Of a DNA stretch of 64,000 nucleotides, positions 18,129 through 28,669 are shown one piece after another; position 1 is the stretch's first letter, and the number at the start of each line of letters is the position of its first letter. The stretch lies in NCBI RefSeq assembly GCF_006438915.1, contig NZ_RCZE01000006.1, positions 389,383 through 453,382 on the forward strand. Direction: 5' to 3'. This DNA is from Pseudomonas arsenicoxydans (lineage in GTDB: Bacteria; Pseudomonadota; Gammaproteobacteria; Pseudomonadales; Pseudomonadaceae). Under the pieces are notes generated by a model that did no database searches, was not told the DNA's origin, and worked only from the letters and a program-made list of their open reading frames with translations. A program made the translations under genes and the position numbers.

Positions 18129-18671
18129 ATGCAAAACCCGCAGAATCTGATCTGGATCGACCTGGAAATGACCGGTCTGAACCCTGATACCGACGTCATC
18201 ATCGAGATGGCCACCATCGTCACTGACAGTGACCTGAACACCTTGGCCGAAGGCCCGGTGATCGCCATTCACCACAGCGACGAGATCCTCGCCGGCATGG
18301 ACGAGTGGAACACCCGTCAACACGGTGGCTCGGGCCTGACCCAGCGCGTTCGCGACAGCCGCATCAGCATGGCCGAAGCCGAAGCCGAGACCATCGCTTT
18401 CCTGGAGCAGTGGGTGCCCAAGGGCAAGTCTCCGATCTGTGGCAACAGCATCTGCCAGGACCGTCGCTTCCTTTATACGCACATGAAATCCCTGGAAAGC
18501 TATTTCCATTACCGTAACCTCGACGTGTCGACCCTCAAAGAGTTGGCCGCACGCTGGGCGCCGGACGTGCGCGACAGCTTCAAAAAAGGTAGCACTCATT
18601 TGGCGCTGGACGACATCCGCGAGTCGATCGCCGAACTGCAGCACTACCGCAAGCATTTCATCAAGTTCTGA
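18129..18671 (+). CDS. orn: Oligoribonuclease
   Basis: Orn (180 residues) is a DEDDh 3'-5' exonuclease that degrades the shortest RNAs, including pGpG from c-di-GMP breakdown. The Exo I motif is WIDLEMTGL (Asp11, Glu13); later acidic residues occur in [10 protein letters not shown] and the DEDDh His/Asp pair in [13 protein letters not shown]. The ATG at 18129 follows CTAGGAGCC, a good ribosome site; an upstream GTG at 18087 is not needed. Confidence 0.97.
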   Translation: MQNPQNLIWIDLEMTGLNPDTDVIIEMATIVTDSDLNTLAEGPVIAIHHSDEILAGMDEWNTRQHGGSGLTQRVRDSRISMAEAEAETIAFLEQWVPKGKSPICGNSICQDRRFLYTHMKSLESYFHYRNLDVSTLKELAARWAPDVRDSFKKGSTHLALDDIRESIAELQHYRKHFIKF

Positions 18672-18685
18672 TGCTGCCGAGCCTT

Positions 18686-18808
18686 TGTGGCGAGGGAGCT
18701 TGCTCCCGCTCGGCTGCGAAGCAGTCGTAAAACCTGCAAATGCGGTGTGACTGGAAGAATGCCGGGGAGCGCTTCGCGCTCCAGCGGGAGCAAGCTCCCT
18801 CGCCACAG
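18686..18808. repeat. REP-type inverted repeat, GGCGAGGGAGCTTGCTCCC family
   Basis: GTGGCGAGGGAGCTTGCTCCCGCT and its inverse (AGCGGGAGCAAGCTCCCTCGCCAC) flank about 75 bases that contain a further GGAGCGCTTCGCGCTCC hairpin. The same family recurs at 46501-46594. Its core differs from the GTGGGAGCGGGC family, so at least two REP lineages are active here. Confidence 0.85.
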
Positions 18809-18890
18809 GTTGCGTGTGATGCGTTCTCGCCCTCTTTTGGTGCTGGCCCTAAATGGCTAGACTGCGCGCCTTTCTGCAAGGACCGCCGCC

Positions 18891-19502
18891 ATGTTGCTGA
18901 TGCTTTACCTGATTGCCATCACCGCCGAAGCCATGACCGGCGCGCTGTCTGCCGGCCGCCGCGGGATGGACTGGTTTGGCGTGGTGCTGATCGCTTGCAT
19001 CACGGCGTTGGGCGGCGGCTCGGTGCGCGACGTACTGCTCGGCCACTACCCGCTGACCTGGGTCAAACACCCGGAATACCTGGTGCTGACCTCGGTCGCC
19101 GCCATGGTGACCGTCTTTACCGCACGCTGGATGCGCCACCTGCGCTCGCTGTTCCTGGTGCTCGATGCCGTGGGCCTGGTGGCGTTCACCCTGATCGGCT
19201 GCATGACGGCGTTGGAAATGGGCCACGGCATGCTGGTGGCGTCGGTCAGCGGCGTGATCACCGGCGTATTCGGCGGCATCCTGCGCGACATTTTCTGCAA
19301 CGACATCCCATTGATTTTCCGCCGAGAGCTTTACGCCAGCGTCTCGTTCGCCGCGGCGTGGTGCTACATGCTCTGCATCTACTTGCAATTACCCGGCGAA
19401 CAGGCAATTTTGATCACGCTGTTTGGCGGCTTTCTGCTGCGGCTGCTGGCGATTCGTTTCCACTGGGAAATGCCGAAGTTTGTTTATAACGACGAAGCCT
19501 GA
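18891..19502 (+). CDS. Trimeric intracellular cation (TRIC)-like channel, YadS/YicG family
   Basis: The 203-residue protein is an inner-membrane protein with about seven hydrophobic helices and two internal repeats. Each repeat has a glycine-rich kink followed by an Arg-Asp pair (ALGGGSVRDVL at about 40-50 and GVFGGILRDIF at about 120-131), the hallmark of UPF0126/TRIC proteins that conduct K+ or other small cations. ATG 18891 or 18900 are both possible starts. Its 3' end overlaps the converging queG gene by 19 bases. Confidence 0.88.
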   Translation: MLLMLYLIAITAEAMTGALSAGRRGMDWFGVVLIACITALGGGSVRDVLLGHYPLTWVKHPEYLVLTSVAAMVTVFTARWMRHLRSLFLVLDAVGLVAFTLIGCMTALEMGHGMLVASVSGVITGVFGGILRDIFCNDIPLIFRRELYASVSFAAAWCYMLCIYLQLPGEQAILITLFGGFLLRLLAIRFHWEMPKFVYNDEA

Positions 19503-20563
19503 CGCTCGGCGTGTTGTTTGAGCGCCCATTCGACATGCTCACGCACCAACTCCGACGGGTAATCCCTGCGCGCCTTCAACGCCTCCAGCACCGGAATGCT
19601 CGACGGCGCATTGCCCAACCCCACCGCCAGATTACGCAACCAACGTTCATAACCCGCCCGGCGTAATGGCGAGCCTTCAGTGCTGCTGAGGAATTTATCC
19701 TCGTCCCACATGAACAGCTCGGCCAATTCGGCATTGTCCAGATTGTGCCGAGGCTTGAAGTCGCTTTCACCGGACGGACGGGCGAAGCGGTTCCAGGGGC
19801 AGACGATCTGGCAGTCGTCGCAACCAAACACCCGGTTTCCAATCAATGGCCGCAGATCTTCCGGGATCGCGCTTTTCAGTTCGATGGTCAGGTACGAAAT
19901 GCAGCGCCGGGCGTCCAGTACGTAGGGGCCGACGAAGGCGTTGGTCGGGCAGATGTCGAGGCACGCGGTGCAGCGGCCGCAATGTTCGGTGGAGTGGGGT
20001 GGGTCGACCGGCAACGGCAGGTCGACAAACAGCTCGCTGAGGAAGAAGTAACTGCCGGCCTTGCGATTCAGGACCAGGGTGTTTTTGCCGATCCAGCCAA
20101 GACCGGCCTGCTCGGCGATGGCTTTTTCCAGCACCGGGGCGCTGTCGACAAAGGCGCGGAAACCAAACGGGCCAATTTGCGCCTGAATTTTGTCGGCCAG
20201 TTGTTGCACGCGTTTACGAATCAATTTGTGGTAATCGCGGCCCAGGGCATAACGCGAGACGTAGGCTTTTTCCGGTTGGGCCAGCATGTGCGCCATTTGA
20301 GTGTCGCCGGGCAGGTAGTCCATGCGCAGTGAAACCACACGCAAGGTGCCGGGCACCAGCTCTTCCGGATGCGAGCGTTTGCTGCCGTGGGCGCCCATGT
20401 AGTCCATTTCGCCGTGATACCCCGCGGCGAGCCAGCGCTCCAGGTGCTGCTCATGCTCGGCCAGGTCCAGGCCGCTGATGCCGACTTGCTGAAAGCCCAG
20501 CTCGCGGCCCCAGTCCTTGATGGATTGGGCGAGGGCGGGCAGGTCTGTGGTAATTGCAGGCAT
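19484..20563 (-). CDS. queG: Epoxyqueuosine reductase
   Basis: QueG (359 residues) performs the last step of queuosine synthesis in tRNA, reducing epoxyqueuosine with cobalamin. Two [4Fe-4S] clusters are shown by CGRCTACLDICPTNAF and CDDCQIVCPWN, and a C-terminal HEAT-like tail follows. The ATG at 20563 gives MPAITTDLPALAQSIKDWG. The start region is divergent from nnrDE, with a TATAAT at 20593-20598 in the shared spacer. Confidence 0.95.
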   Translation of the reverse strand: MPAITTDLPALAQSIKDWGRELGFQQVGISGLDLAEHEQHLERWLAAGYHGEMDYMGAHGSKRSHPEELVPGTLRVVSLRMDYLPGDTQMAHMLAQPEKAYVSRYALGRDYHKLIRKRVQQLADKIQAQIGPFGFRAFVDSAPVLEKAIAEQAGLGWIGKNTLVLNRKAGSYFFLSELFVDLPLPVDPPHSTEHCGRCTACLDICPTNAFVGPYVLDARRCISYLTIELKSAIPEDLRPLIGNRVFGCDDCQIVCPWNRFARPSGESDFKPRHNLDNAELAELFMWDEDKFLSSTEGSPLRRAGYERWLRNLAVGLGNAPSSIPVLEALKARRDYPSELVREHVEWALKQHAERQASSL

Positions 20564-20626
20564 GAGGCGAGAGAAACCGGAGCTGAGGTGCGTATAATTC
20601 TGCCAGACATCGGAGCCCGAAGACGC

Positions 20627-22126
20627 ATGCCGCACACTAAAGATGATTTACCCGACGCGCTGTATAGCGCTGCGCAGGTCCGCGGGCTCGATGCGAGCCT
20701 GATCGCGGCCGGCACACAGGGCTTCGAACTGATGCAGCGCGCGGCGCGAGCGACCTGGCGAGCGCTGGTCCGGCAATGGCCGTCGGCGAATGAATTGACG
20801 GTGCTGGCCGGTCACGGCAACAACGCTGGCGACGGTTATCTGGTGGCCGTGCTGGCCAAACGTGCGGGTTGGTTGGTTCGCGTGTTGGCGGTGGGCGATC
20901 CCCAACGTTTGCAGGGGGACGCGGCGTTGGCGCATGCCGAGGCGGTGTCCGATAAAGTCTCGATCGACGCCTGGACTGCGCAGGCCGAATTGCGTGGCGT
21001 TGTGCTGGACGCATTGCTGGGCACCGGTCTGACGGGGGAGGTGCGTGCGCCTTACGCGGACGCTATCGCGGCGATCAATGCCTGCGGATTGCCGGTGGCG
21101 GCGGTGGATATCCCTTCGGGCCTTTGTGCCGATACCGGTCGAGCCCTCGGTACGGCGGTGCACGCCGATCTCACAGTGACCTTCATCGGTTTGAAGCTGG
21201 GGCTGTTCACCGGCGATGCCGCAGACTGCGTCGCAGAACTGGTTTTCAATGATTTGCACGCCGACCCGCAGCTAGTCGAGGCAGCTGCAATCAGCGCTCG
21301 GCGCCTGACGGCCGGCAACTTGCCGCGTCTTACAGCGCGAGCGCCGACGTCCCACAAAGGCAAATTCGGCCATGTGCTGCTGATCGGCGGCGATCTCGGC
21401 TTGGGTGGCGCAATCCTGCTGAGCGCACAAAGCGCCCTGCGCAGTGGCGCCGGCATGGTCTCCGTGGCAACCCGCAGTGAACACGTTGGCGCTGCACTGG
21501 CGAGAATTCCTGAAGCCATGGTGCTGGGCACTTCGTCGGCCAACCAGTTGATGGATTTGCTGCAAAAGGTTTCCGTATTAGTGGTCGGCCCTGGCTTGGG
21601 GCAGGCGTCCTGGGGGCGCAGTTTGCTGTCGGCGGCCGCCAATGCACCGTTGCCGCAAGTCTGGGACGCCGATGCGTTGAACCAGCTTGCCGAAGAACGC
21701 GTGAATTTGCCCAAGGATTGCGTGATCACACCGCATCCGGGCGAAGCGGCGCGGTTGCTCGGGATCAGTACCGCCCAAGTGCAGGCTGATCGCCCGGCGG
21801 CGGCGCATGCGTTGAGCAAAAAATATACAGCGGTCGTGGTGTTGAAAGGCGCTGGCAGCCTGATCGCCAGTCCCGATGGGCGTATGGCGTTGTGTCATCA
21901 AGGTCATCCGGCCATGGCCACCGCAGGTTTGGGTGATGTGCTGGCCGGTCTGGTAGGGGCGTTGCTGGCTCAAGGCATGCAGGCGTTCGATGCCGCGTGC
22001 CTGGCAGTCTGGCTGCACGCCAATGCGGGTGAGCAACAAGGTAAAAATGGCCGTGGGCTGGCGGCCAGTGATCTGATCCCGGCCATTCGTCAGTTGTTGG
22101 AGGAGCAAGCACCGTGTCTGAAGTAA
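20627..22126 (+). CDS. nnrDE: Bifunctional NAD(P)HX epimerase / ADP-dependent dehydratase
   Basis: This 499-residue enzyme repairs hydrated NADH and NADPH. The N-terminal epimerase half (about 1-215) contains VLAGHGNNAGDGYLVA; the C-terminal ribokinase-like dehydratase half contains VLLIGGDLGLGGA, DADALNQL, TPHPGEAARLLG and MATAGLGDVLAGLVGALLAQG. ATG 20627 is the start; the longer open frame back to 20369 overlaps queG. It leads a run of coupled genes (tsaE, amidase, mutL, miaA). Confidence 0.94.
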   Translation: MPHTKDDLPDALYSAAQVRGLDASLIAAGTQGFELMQRAARATWRALVRQWPSANELTVLAGHGNNAGDGYLVAVLAKRAGWLVRVLAVGDPQRLQGDAALAHAEAVSDKVSIDAWTAQAELRGVVLDALLGTGLTGEVRAPYADAIAAINACGLPVAAVDIPSGLCADTGRALGTAVHADLTVTFIGLKLGLFTGDAADCVAELVFNDLHADPQLVEAAAISARRLTAGNLPRLTARAPTSHKGKFGHVLLIGGDLGLGGAILLSAQSALRSGAGMVSVATRSEHVGAALARIPEAMVLGTSSANQLMDLLQKVSVLVVGPGLGQASWGRSLLSAAANAPLPQVWDADALNQLAEERVNLPKDCVITPHPGEAARLLGISTAQVQADRPAAAHALSKKYTAVVVLKGAGSLIASPDGRMALCHQGHPAMATAGLGDVLAGLVGALLAQGMQAFDAACLAVWLHANAGEQQGKNGRGLAASDLIPAIRQLLEEQAPCLK

Positions 22127-22584
22127 CCCTGTACCTGGCTGATGAAGAGGCGATGACGGCCTTTGGCACACGCATCGCAAAAACCACCCAAGGGCACGGT
22201 CTGATTTTTCTGGAAGGGGACCTGGGGGCGGGTAAAACCACCTTGTCGCGAGGTATCATCCGCGGCCTGGGGCACGAAGGCGCCGTGAAAAGTCCGACCT
22301 TTACCCTGGTCGAGCCCTATGAGATCGGCGACATCCGCGCCTTTCATTTCGACTTGTACCGTTTGGTCGATCCGGAAGAGCTGGAGTACCTCGGCATTCG
22401 CGACTATTTCGACGATGACGCGCTGTGCCTGATCGAATGGCCCGATAAAGGTGCAGGCTTTTTGCCAAAGCCCGACCTGACCATTACCATTAGCCCGCAA
22501 GACAGCGGGCGTTCGCTGAAAATTTTATCCCGGGGCTCGCGCGGCGAGGCCTGGTGTGCCGCTTTGGCATTGGAAACCAATTAA
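22114..22584 (+). CDS. tsaE: tRNA threonylcarbamoyladenosine biosynthesis ATPase TsaE
   Basis: TsaE (156 residues) is the ATPase of the TsaBDE complex that makes t6A37 in ANN-decoding tRNAs. The P-loop reads LEGDLGAGKTTLSRG, followed by the conserved SPTFTLVEPY and HFDLYRL. The GTG start at 22114 lies 13 bases inside the end of nnrDE, so translation is coupled. Its stop directly abuts the next ORF. Confidence 0.95.
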   Translation: MSEVTLYLADEEAMTAFGTRIAKTTQGHGLIFLEGDLGAGKTTLSRGIIRGLGHEGAVKSPTFTLVEPYEIGDIRAFHFDLYRLVDPEELEYLGIRDYFDDDALCLIEWPDKGAGFLPKPDLTITISPQDSGRSLKILSRGSRGEAWCAALALETN

Positions 22585-22599
22585 ATGATGGGGTCAGGT

Positions 22600-24027
22600 A
22601 TGCGCTTTCGCGCGATGGTAGCTGCCGTAGGGTTGTTGTTTTTGGCGGTGACCGTCGACGCTGTGGCCGACTCGAAGGTCAACAGTGTTCGCCTGTGGCG
22701 GGCGCCGGACAACACGCGGCTGGTGTTCGACCTGACCGGGCCGGTGCAACACAGCGTGTTCACCCTCACCGCTCCGGATCGGCTGGTGATCGACATCAAT
22801 GGCGCGACACTCGGTGCGCCGTTGAACGTCAACACTTCCAATACCCCTATCACCGCCATGCGCTCGGCTCAACGCACGCCGACCGACCTGCGGGTGGTTA
22901 TCGACCTGAAAAAGGCCGTGACCCCGAAAAGCTTCTCCCTGGCCCCAAACGCCCAGTATGGCAACCGGCTGGTGGTCGATCTGTTTGATAACGCCGCCGA
23001 TGCCGCGCCGTCGCCAGCCCCGACTCCGACGCCGACCCCTTCGGTCGCCACGATGCCGGCGGTGCCCGTCACGCCGGTTGAACCGGCGATCAAACTACCA
23101 CCTGCACCGCCAGGCAAACGCGACATCCTTGTGGTGATCGATGCCGGCCACGGCGGTGAAGACCCGGGTGCTTCAGGCTCTCGCGGTCAGAAGGAAAAAG
23201 ACGTGGTATTGGCCATCGCCCGTGAACTGCAGCGACAGGTCAACGGCATGAAAGGCTTCCGCGCCGAACTGACCCGTACCGGCGACTACTTCATTCCGCT
23301 GCGCGGCCGAACCGAAATCGCCCGTAAGAAAGGCGCCGACCTGTTCGTTTCGATCCACGCCGACGCCGCGCCGTCGGCCGCCGCCTTCGGTGCGTCGGTG
23401 TTCGCCCTGTCTGATCGCGGCGCAACGTCGGAAACAGCCCGCTGGCTGGCGGACAGTGAAAACCGCTCCGACCTGATTGGCGGTGCCGGCAACGTCAGCC
23501 TCGATGACAAGGACCGTATGCTCGCGGGCGTGCTGCTCGACCTGTCGATGACGGCGTCGTTGACGTCCAGCCTGAACGTCGGCCAGAAAGTCCTGAGCAA
23601 TATCGGACGAGTCACGCCACTGCACAAGCAGCGTGTGGAACAAGCCGGGTTTATGGTGCTGAAGTCGCCGGACATCCCGTCGATCCTGGTCGAAACCGGG
23701 TTCATCTCCAACTCCAACGAAGCGTCCAAACTGGCATCCTCGAATCACCAGCAGGCGCTGGCGCGTTCGATCAGCAGCGGCGTGCGGCAGTTCTTCCAGC
23801 AAAACCCGCCACCGGGCACTTACATTGCCTGGCTGCGCGACTCCGGAAAAATCGCTCAAGGCCCACGTGATCATCGCGTCAGCCCGGGTGAAACCCTGGC
23901 GATGATTGCCGTGCGCTATCAGGTGTCGCCAGCGACGCTGCGCAGCGCCAATAACCTGTCGAATGATGAGCTGAAAATCGGTCAGCACTTGACCATTCCA
24001 GGCACTGAGTTGGCGGCGAAAGAATGA
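22600..24027 (+). CDS. amiB: N-acetylmuramoyl-L-alanine amidase (AmiB/AmiC type)
   Basis: The 475-residue preprotein has a signal peptide (about residues 1-23), an AMIN domain for septal targeting, a Pro/Thr-rich linker (about 130-155), an Amidase_3 zinc domain ([31 protein letters not shown]) and a C-terminal LysM domain ([16 protein letters not shown]). It cleaves the amide between MurNAc and the peptide stem during daughter-cell separation. Start codons at 22585, 22588 and 22600 are in frame; 22600 is preceded by GGGGTCAGG and gives [11 protein letters not shown]. The stop overlaps the mutL ATG. Confidence 0.93.
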   Translation: MRFRAMVAAVGLLFLAVTVDAVADSKVNSVRLWRAPDNTRLVFDLTGPVQHSVFTLTAPDRLVIDINGATLGAPLNVNTSNTPITAMRSAQRTPTDLRVVIDLKKAVTPKSFSLAPNAQYGNRLVVDLFDNAADAAPSPAPTPTPTPSVATMPAVPVTPVEPAIKLPPAPPGKRDILVVIDAGHGGEDPGASGSRGQKEKDVVLAIARELQRQVNGMKGFRAELTRTGDYFIPLRGRTEIARKKGADLFVSIHADAAPSAAAFGASVFALSDRGATSETARWLADSENRSDLIGGAGNVSLDDKDRMLAGVLLDLSMTASLTSSLNVGQKVLSNIGRVTPLHKQRVEQAGFMVLKSPDIPSILVETGFISNSNEASKLASSNHQQALARSISSGVRQFFQQNPPPGTYIAWLRDSGKIAQGPRDHRVSPGETLAMIAVRYQVSPATLRSANNLSNDELKIGQHLTIPGTELAAKE

Positions 24028-25934
24028 ATCAGGTCGTGATCAACAGCGCGCGCATCGAGCTGCTCAGCCCGCGACTCGCGAACCAGATTGCCGCCGGCGA
24101 GGTGGTCGAACGCCCGGCTTCGGTGATCAAGGAGCTGCTGGAAAACAGCCTCGACTCCGGTGCCAAGCGCATCGATGTCGATGTCGAGCAGGGCGGCGTC
24201 AAGCTGCTGCGAGTGCGCGACGATGGCAGCGGCATTTCTGCCGATGACCTGCCGCTGGCGCTGGCGCGACACGCCACCAGCAAGATCCGCAATCTGGAAG
24301 ACCTTGAACAGGTCATGAGCCTCGGGTTCCGTGGTGAGGCACTGGCATCGATCAGCTCCGTGGCGCGCCTGACCCTGACGTCCCGCACCCGCGATGCCGT
24401 TCAGGCCTGGCAGGTCGAAACCGAAGGCCGGGACATGGCGCCGCGCGTGCAGCCAGCCGCGCATCCGGTGGGCACCTCGGTAGAAGTGCGGGACCTGTTC
24501 TTCAACACCCCGGCGCGTCGCAAGTTTCTCAAGACCGAAAAAACCGAATTTGATCACCTGCAAGAAGTGATCAAGCGTCTGGCGCTGGCGCGCTTTGATG
24601 TTGCGTTTCACCTGCGCCACAACGGCAAGACCATCCTCAGCCTGCACGAAGCTCATGACGACGCGGCCCGTGCCCGGCGTGTGGCGGCGATTTGCGGATC
24701 AGGGTTCCTGGAACAGGCGCTGCCGATCGAAATCGAGCGCAATGGCCTGCATTTGTGGGGTTGGGTCGGCTTGCCGACATTCAACCGCAGTCAGGCAGAC
24801 TTGCAGTATTTCTTTGTGAATGGCCGCGCAGTGCGCGACAAACTGGTGGCCCACGCGGTGCGCCAGGCCTATCGCGACGTGCTGTTCAACGGCCGGCATC
24901 CGACGTTCGTGCTGTTTTTCGAAGTCGATCCGGCAGGCGTTGACGTCAACGTGCACCCGACCAAGCACGAAGTGCGTTTCCGTGACGGGCGCATGGTGCA
25001 CGATTTCCTCTACGGCACCTTGCACCGCGCCTTGGGCGATGTGCGTCCCGAGGATCATCTGGCCGCACCGGTAGCGACGGCCATCGTCCGACCGACCGGC
25101 CTCGATGCCGGCGAATTCGGCCCGCAGGGGGAAATGCGTCTGGCGGCCAATGCGCTGCTGGAGCAACCCCAGGCGCAGCCGTCGTTCACCACCCCGGCTG
25201 GCTCGGGCGCTGGCGCCGGTTATCAGTATCAATACACGCCACGCCCTCAATCCGGCGTACCGGTTGCCGAAGCCCAGGCGGCATACCGTGAGTTCTTCGC
25301 GCCGTTGCCCGAGGCCAATTCGGTTGCGCTGCCGGCCGGGCAGGACGACATTCCGCCGCTGGGTTACGCCTTGGCGCAGCTCAAAGGCATCTATATTCTC
25401 GCGGAAAACGCCCAGGGCCTGGTGCTGGTGGACATGCATGCGGCTCACGAGCGGATCATGTACGAGCGCCTGAAAATTGCCATGGCCAGCGAAGGCCTGA
25501 GCGGCCAGCCGCTGCTGGTGCCGGAATCCTTGGCGGTGAGTCAGCGCGAAGCCGATTGCGCCGAAGAGCACGCGGCGTTGTTCCAGCGTCTGGGCTTTGA
25601 ATTGCAGCGCCTGGGGCCTGAGTCCCTGGCCATCCGGCAGATTCCGGCCTTGCTCAAGCAAGCGGAAGCCAATCGACTGGTCAGTGATGTCTTGGCGGAC
25701 CTGATGGAATACGGCACCAGCGACCGGATTCAGGCGCATCTGAATGAATTGCTCGGGACGATGGCCTGCCACGGCGCGGTACGTGCGAATCGGCGCCTGG
25801 CCATCCCGGAAATGAACGGTCTGCTGCGCGACATGGAAAACACCGAGCGCAGCGGTCAATGCAACCATGGCCGACCAACCTGGACCCAATTGGGCCTGGA
25901 TGATCTGGACAAACTGTTCTTGCGCGGTCGTTGA
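24024..25934 (+). CDS. mutL: DNA mismatch repair protein MutL
   Basis: MutL is 636 residues. The N-terminal GHKL ATPase contains [22 protein letters not shown] and [14 protein letters not shown]. After a Pro/Gln/Ala-rich linker (about 350-440) the C-terminal dimerisation domain has [12 protein letters not shown], matching the DQHA(X)2E(X)4E endonuclease motif, so this MutL is of the nicking type found in P. aeruginosa and not the E. coli type. The ATG overlaps the amidase stop (ATGA). Confidence 0.97.
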   Translation: MNQVVINSARIELLSPRLANQIAAGEVVERPASVIKELLENSLDSGAKRIDVDVEQGGVKLLRVRDDGSGISADDLPLALARHATSKIRNLEDLEQVMSLGFRGEALASISSVARLTLTSRTRDAVQAWQVETEGRDMAPRVQPAAHPVGTSVEVRDLFFNTPARRKFLKTEKTEFDHLQEVIKRLALARFDVAFHLRHNGKTILSLHEAHDDAARARRVAAICGSGFLEQALPIEIERNGLHLWGWVGLPTFNRSQADLQYFFVNGRAVRDKLVAHAVRQAYRDVLFNGRHPTFVLFFEVDPAGVDVNVHPTKHEVRFRDGRMVHDFLYGTLHRALGDVRPEDHLAAPVATAIVRPTGLDAGEFGPQGEMRLAANALLEQPQAQPSFTTPAGSGAGAGYQYQYTPRPQSGVPVAEAQAAYREFFAPLPEANSVALPAGQDDIPPLGYALAQLKGIYILAENAQGLVLVDMHAAHERIMYERLKIAMASEGLSGQPLLVPESLAVSQREADCAEEHAALFQRLGFELQRLGPESLAIRQIPALLKQAEANRLVSDVLADLMEYGTSDRIQAHLNELLGTMACHGAVRANRRLAIPEMNGLLRDMENTERSGQCNHGRPTWTQLGLDDLDKLFLRGR

Positions 25935-26905
25935 TGAGCCAGCTCCCTCCAGCGATTTTCCTGATGGGCCCGACCGCTGCGGGCAAGACCGACCTGGCCA
26001 TCGAGCTGACCAAGGTCCTGCCGTGCGAGCTGATAAGTGTCGATTCGGCGCTGGTCTATCGGGGCATGGACATCGGCACCGCCAAGCCTTCGAAAGAAAT
26101 TCTGGCTGAATTCCCACACCGTTTGATCGACATTCTTGACCCGGCCGAGAGCTATTCCGCCGCCGATTTTCGTCGTGATGCCCTGGAAGCGATGGCCGAG
26201 ATCACCGCGCGGGGAAAAATCCCGCTGCTGGTGGGCGGCACAATGCTCTATTACAAGGCTTTGGTCGAAGGTCTGGCGGACATGCCAGCGGCCGATCCCG
26301 ACGTCCGCGCGCAGATCGAGGAAGAGGCTGCACGCCTTGGCTGGCAAGCGCTGCACGAACAATTGGCATTGATTGACCCTGAGTCTGCCGCGCGTATTCA
26401 TCCAAACGATCCGCAGCGACTCAGTCGGGCACTGGAAGTTTATCGCGTCAGCGGTCAGAGCATGACCGAGCTGCGACTGAGACAATCTGTGCAAAGTACC
26501 GAAGCAGCCGCTTCGGGACTGCAACAATTGCCCTATACTGTCGCGAACTTGGCTATTGCTCCGGCAAATCGTCAGGCACTGCACGAGCGAATTAAACAAA
26601 GATTCACGAACATGTTGGAACAGGGATTCATTGACGAGGTCGTAGCCCTGCGTAAGAGAAGTGACCTGCATTCCGGGTTGCCGTCTATACGTGCGGTAGG
26701 CTACCGACAAGTCTGGGATTACCTGGATGGCAAGCTGACGCAAGCCGAGATGCAGGAGCGTGGAATCATTGCCACGCGCCAATTGGCAAAGCGTCAGTTC
26801 ACCTGGCTGCGCAGTTGGGCTGATTTACACTGGCTGGACAGTCTCGATTGCGACAATCTGCCGCGCGCCTTGAAATACTTGGGGACCATCTCCATATTGA
26901 GCTGA
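25934..26905 (+). CDS. miaA: tRNA dimethylallyltransferase
   Basis: MiaA (323 residues) isopentenylates A37 of tRNAs reading U-starting codons. The P-loop is [43 protein letters not shown] and [14 protein letters not shown] are further family signatures. The ATG shares its first base with the mutL stop (TGATG at 25932-25936). hfq follows after 93 bases, the classical miaA-hfq arrangement. Confidence 0.97.
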   Translation: MSQLPPAIFLMGPTAAGKTDLAIELTKVLPCELISVDSALVYRGMDIGTAKPSKEILAEFPHRLIDILDPAESYSAADFRRDALEAMAEITARGKIPLLVGGTMLYYKALVEGLADMPAADPDVRAQIEEEAARLGWQALHEQLALIDPESAARIHPNDPQRLSRALEVYRVSGQSMTELRLRQSVQSTEAAASGLQQLPYTVANLAIAPANRQALHERIKQRFTNMLEQGFIDEVVALRKRSDLHSGLPSIRAVGYRQVWDYLDGKLTQAEMQERGIIATRQLAKRQFTWLRSWADLHWLDSLDCDNLPRALKYLGTISILS

Positions 26906-26998
26906 GTCCTTGCAATTGCCGTCTATCCTTGGGGGTGTGACGGCTAAAGCCATCTGTTTACCTATTTTTTATATTGAATCCTTAAAGGAGTGCGGCAC

Positions 26999-27259
26999 AT
27001 GTCAAAAGGGCATTCGCTACAAGACCCTTACTTGAATACTTTACGTAAAGAGAAAGTTGGGGTGTCTATCTACCTGGTCAACGGTATCAAACTGCAAGGC
27101 ACGATCGAGTCTTTCGACCAGTTCGTTATCCTGCTGAAAAACACCGTTAGCCAAATGGTTTACAAACACGCTATCTCGACAGTGGTGCCGGTTCGTCCAA
27201 TTCGTCTGCCAAGCGCAACCGAATCCGAAGCTGGTGACGCTGAGCCAGGTAACGCCTGA
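26999..27259 (+). CDS. hfq: RNA chaperone Hfq
   Basis: Hfq (86 residues) pairs small RNAs with mRNAs as a hexamer. Sm1 ([20 protein letters not shown]) and Sm2 ([10 protein letters not shown]) motifs are intact, with the proximal-site Gln8 in [10 protein letters not shown]. The C-terminal tail after residue 70 is short, as in pseudomonads. The ATG at 26999 follows AAAGGAG (26984-26990); a GTG at 26990 lies inside that ribosome site and is rejected. Confidence 0.98.
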   Translation: MSKGHSLQDPYLNTLRKEKVGVSIYLVNGIKLQGTIESFDQFVILLKNTVSQMVYKHAISTVVPVRPIRLPSATESEAGDAEPGNA

Positions 27260-27271
27260 TAGGAGTCTCCT

Positions 27272-28573
27272 TTGTTCTTTGAGCGCCACGGTGGTGGTGA
27301 GCGAGTAATCCTCGTTCACTTGGATGGACAGGACCCTGAGGCGCGCGAAGATCCGCAGGAGTTTCAGGAACTGGCTAATTCGGCAGGCGCCGAGACCGTT
27401 GCGTTTTTTAACGTGCCGCGTCATCGGCCAACTGCCAAATTTCTGATTGGCAGCGGCAAGGTCGAAGAACTGCGCGACCTGGTCAAGGCCGAAGAGGCCG
27501 ATCTGGTGATTTTCAATCACATCCTCACGCCCAGTCAGGAACGTAACCTCGAACGTGTTTTCGAGTGTCGCGTGATCGACCGTACCGGTCTGATTCTCGA
27601 TATTTTCGCCCAACGCGCCCGTACCCATGAGGGCAAGCTCCAGGTAGAACTGGCTCAGCTTGACCACATGAGCACCCGGCTGGTTCGTGGCTGGACTCAC
27701 CTTGAACGCCAAGGTGGCGGTATCGGCATGCGTGGCCCGGGTGAAACCCAACTCGAAACCGACCGCCGTTTGCTGCGGGTTCGCCTGCGACAGATCAAGG
27801 GCCGACTGGAAAAAGTGCGCAGCCAGCGCGAACAGTCGCGACGTGGCCGTATGCGTGCGGATATCCCTACCGTGTCGCTGGTGGGCTATACCAACGCCGG
27901 TAAATCCACGCTCTTCAATAACGTGACGAAATCCGACGTTTACGCGGCTGACCAATTGTTTGCCACGCTGGACCCGACCCTGCGCCGTCTGGATCTGGAC
28001 GACCTGGGGCCGATTGTCCTGGCGGACACGGTAGGTTTCATTCGCCACTTGCCCCACAAGCTGGTCGAGGCATTTCGGTCTACCCTCGAAGAGTCGAGCA
28101 ACTCCGACCTGTTGTTGCACGTGATCGATGCGGCCGAACCAGATCGCATGTTGCAGATCGAGCAGGTGATGGTGGTGCTGGGCGAGATTGGTGCCCAGGA
28201 CTTGCCGATACTCGAGGTCTATAACAAACTCGATTTGCTTGAAGGCGTTGAGCCACAAATCCAGCGCGACGAAAGCGGCAAACCCCTGCGGGTCTGGCTG
28301 TCGGCGCGTGATGGCACGGGTCTGGAATTGCTTGAGCAAGCCATTGCCGAGTTACTTGGCAGTGATTTGTTTATCGGTACCTTGCGCTTGCCGCAACGTT
28401 TTGCTCGACTGCGTGCGCAGTTTTTTGAACTCGGTGCGGTGCAGAAAGAAGAACACGACGAAGAAGGCATCAGCTTGCTGGCCGTTCGCTTGCCACGGAT
28501 CGAGTTGAATCGATTAGTGAGTCGCGAAGGTTTGCAGCCGAATGAGTTCATCGAGCAACACACTTTGCAATAA
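27272..28573 (+). CDS. hflX: Ribosome-rescue GTPase HflX
   Basis: HflX (433 residues) splits stalled or heat-damaged ribosomes. An N-terminal nucleotide-binding domain and helical linker (GMRGPGETQLETDRR) precede the GTPase domain with G1 VGYTNAGKSTLFN, G3 DTVGFIRHLPH and G4 VYNKLDLLE. The start is TTG 27272, 6 bases after AGGAG (27261-27265); no ATG or GTG in frame gives a full N-terminus. It lies 12 bases after hfq. Confidence 0.95.
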   Translation: MFFERHGGGERVILVHLDGQDPEAREDPQEFQELANSAGAETVAFFNVPRHRPTAKFLIGSGKVEELRDLVKAEEADLVIFNHILTPSQERNLERVFECRVIDRTGLILDIFAQRARTHEGKLQVELAQLDHMSTRLVRGWTHLERQGGGIGMRGPGETQLETDRRLLRVRLRQIKGRLEKVRSQREQSRRGRMRADIPTVSLVGYTNAGKSTLFNNVTKSDVYAADQLFATLDPTLRRLDLDDLGPIVLADTVGFIRHLPHKLVEAFRSTLEESSNSDLLLHVIDAAEPDRMLQIEQVMVVLGEIGAQDLPILEVYNKLDLLEGVEPQIQRDESGKPLRVWLSARDGTGLELLEQAIAELLGSDLFIGTLRLPQRFARLRAQFFELGAVQKEEHDEEGISLLAVRLPRIELNRLVSREGLQPNEFIEQHTLQ

Positions 28574-28669
28574 AAGCCTGAGAAAGCGGTTGTGTCGTGG
28601 TGACAGGCATTCTGTAGCATTGGTCGGCGCGCCGTGGGTGCGTCTTTGCTTTATCAGATGGAGAGCGCT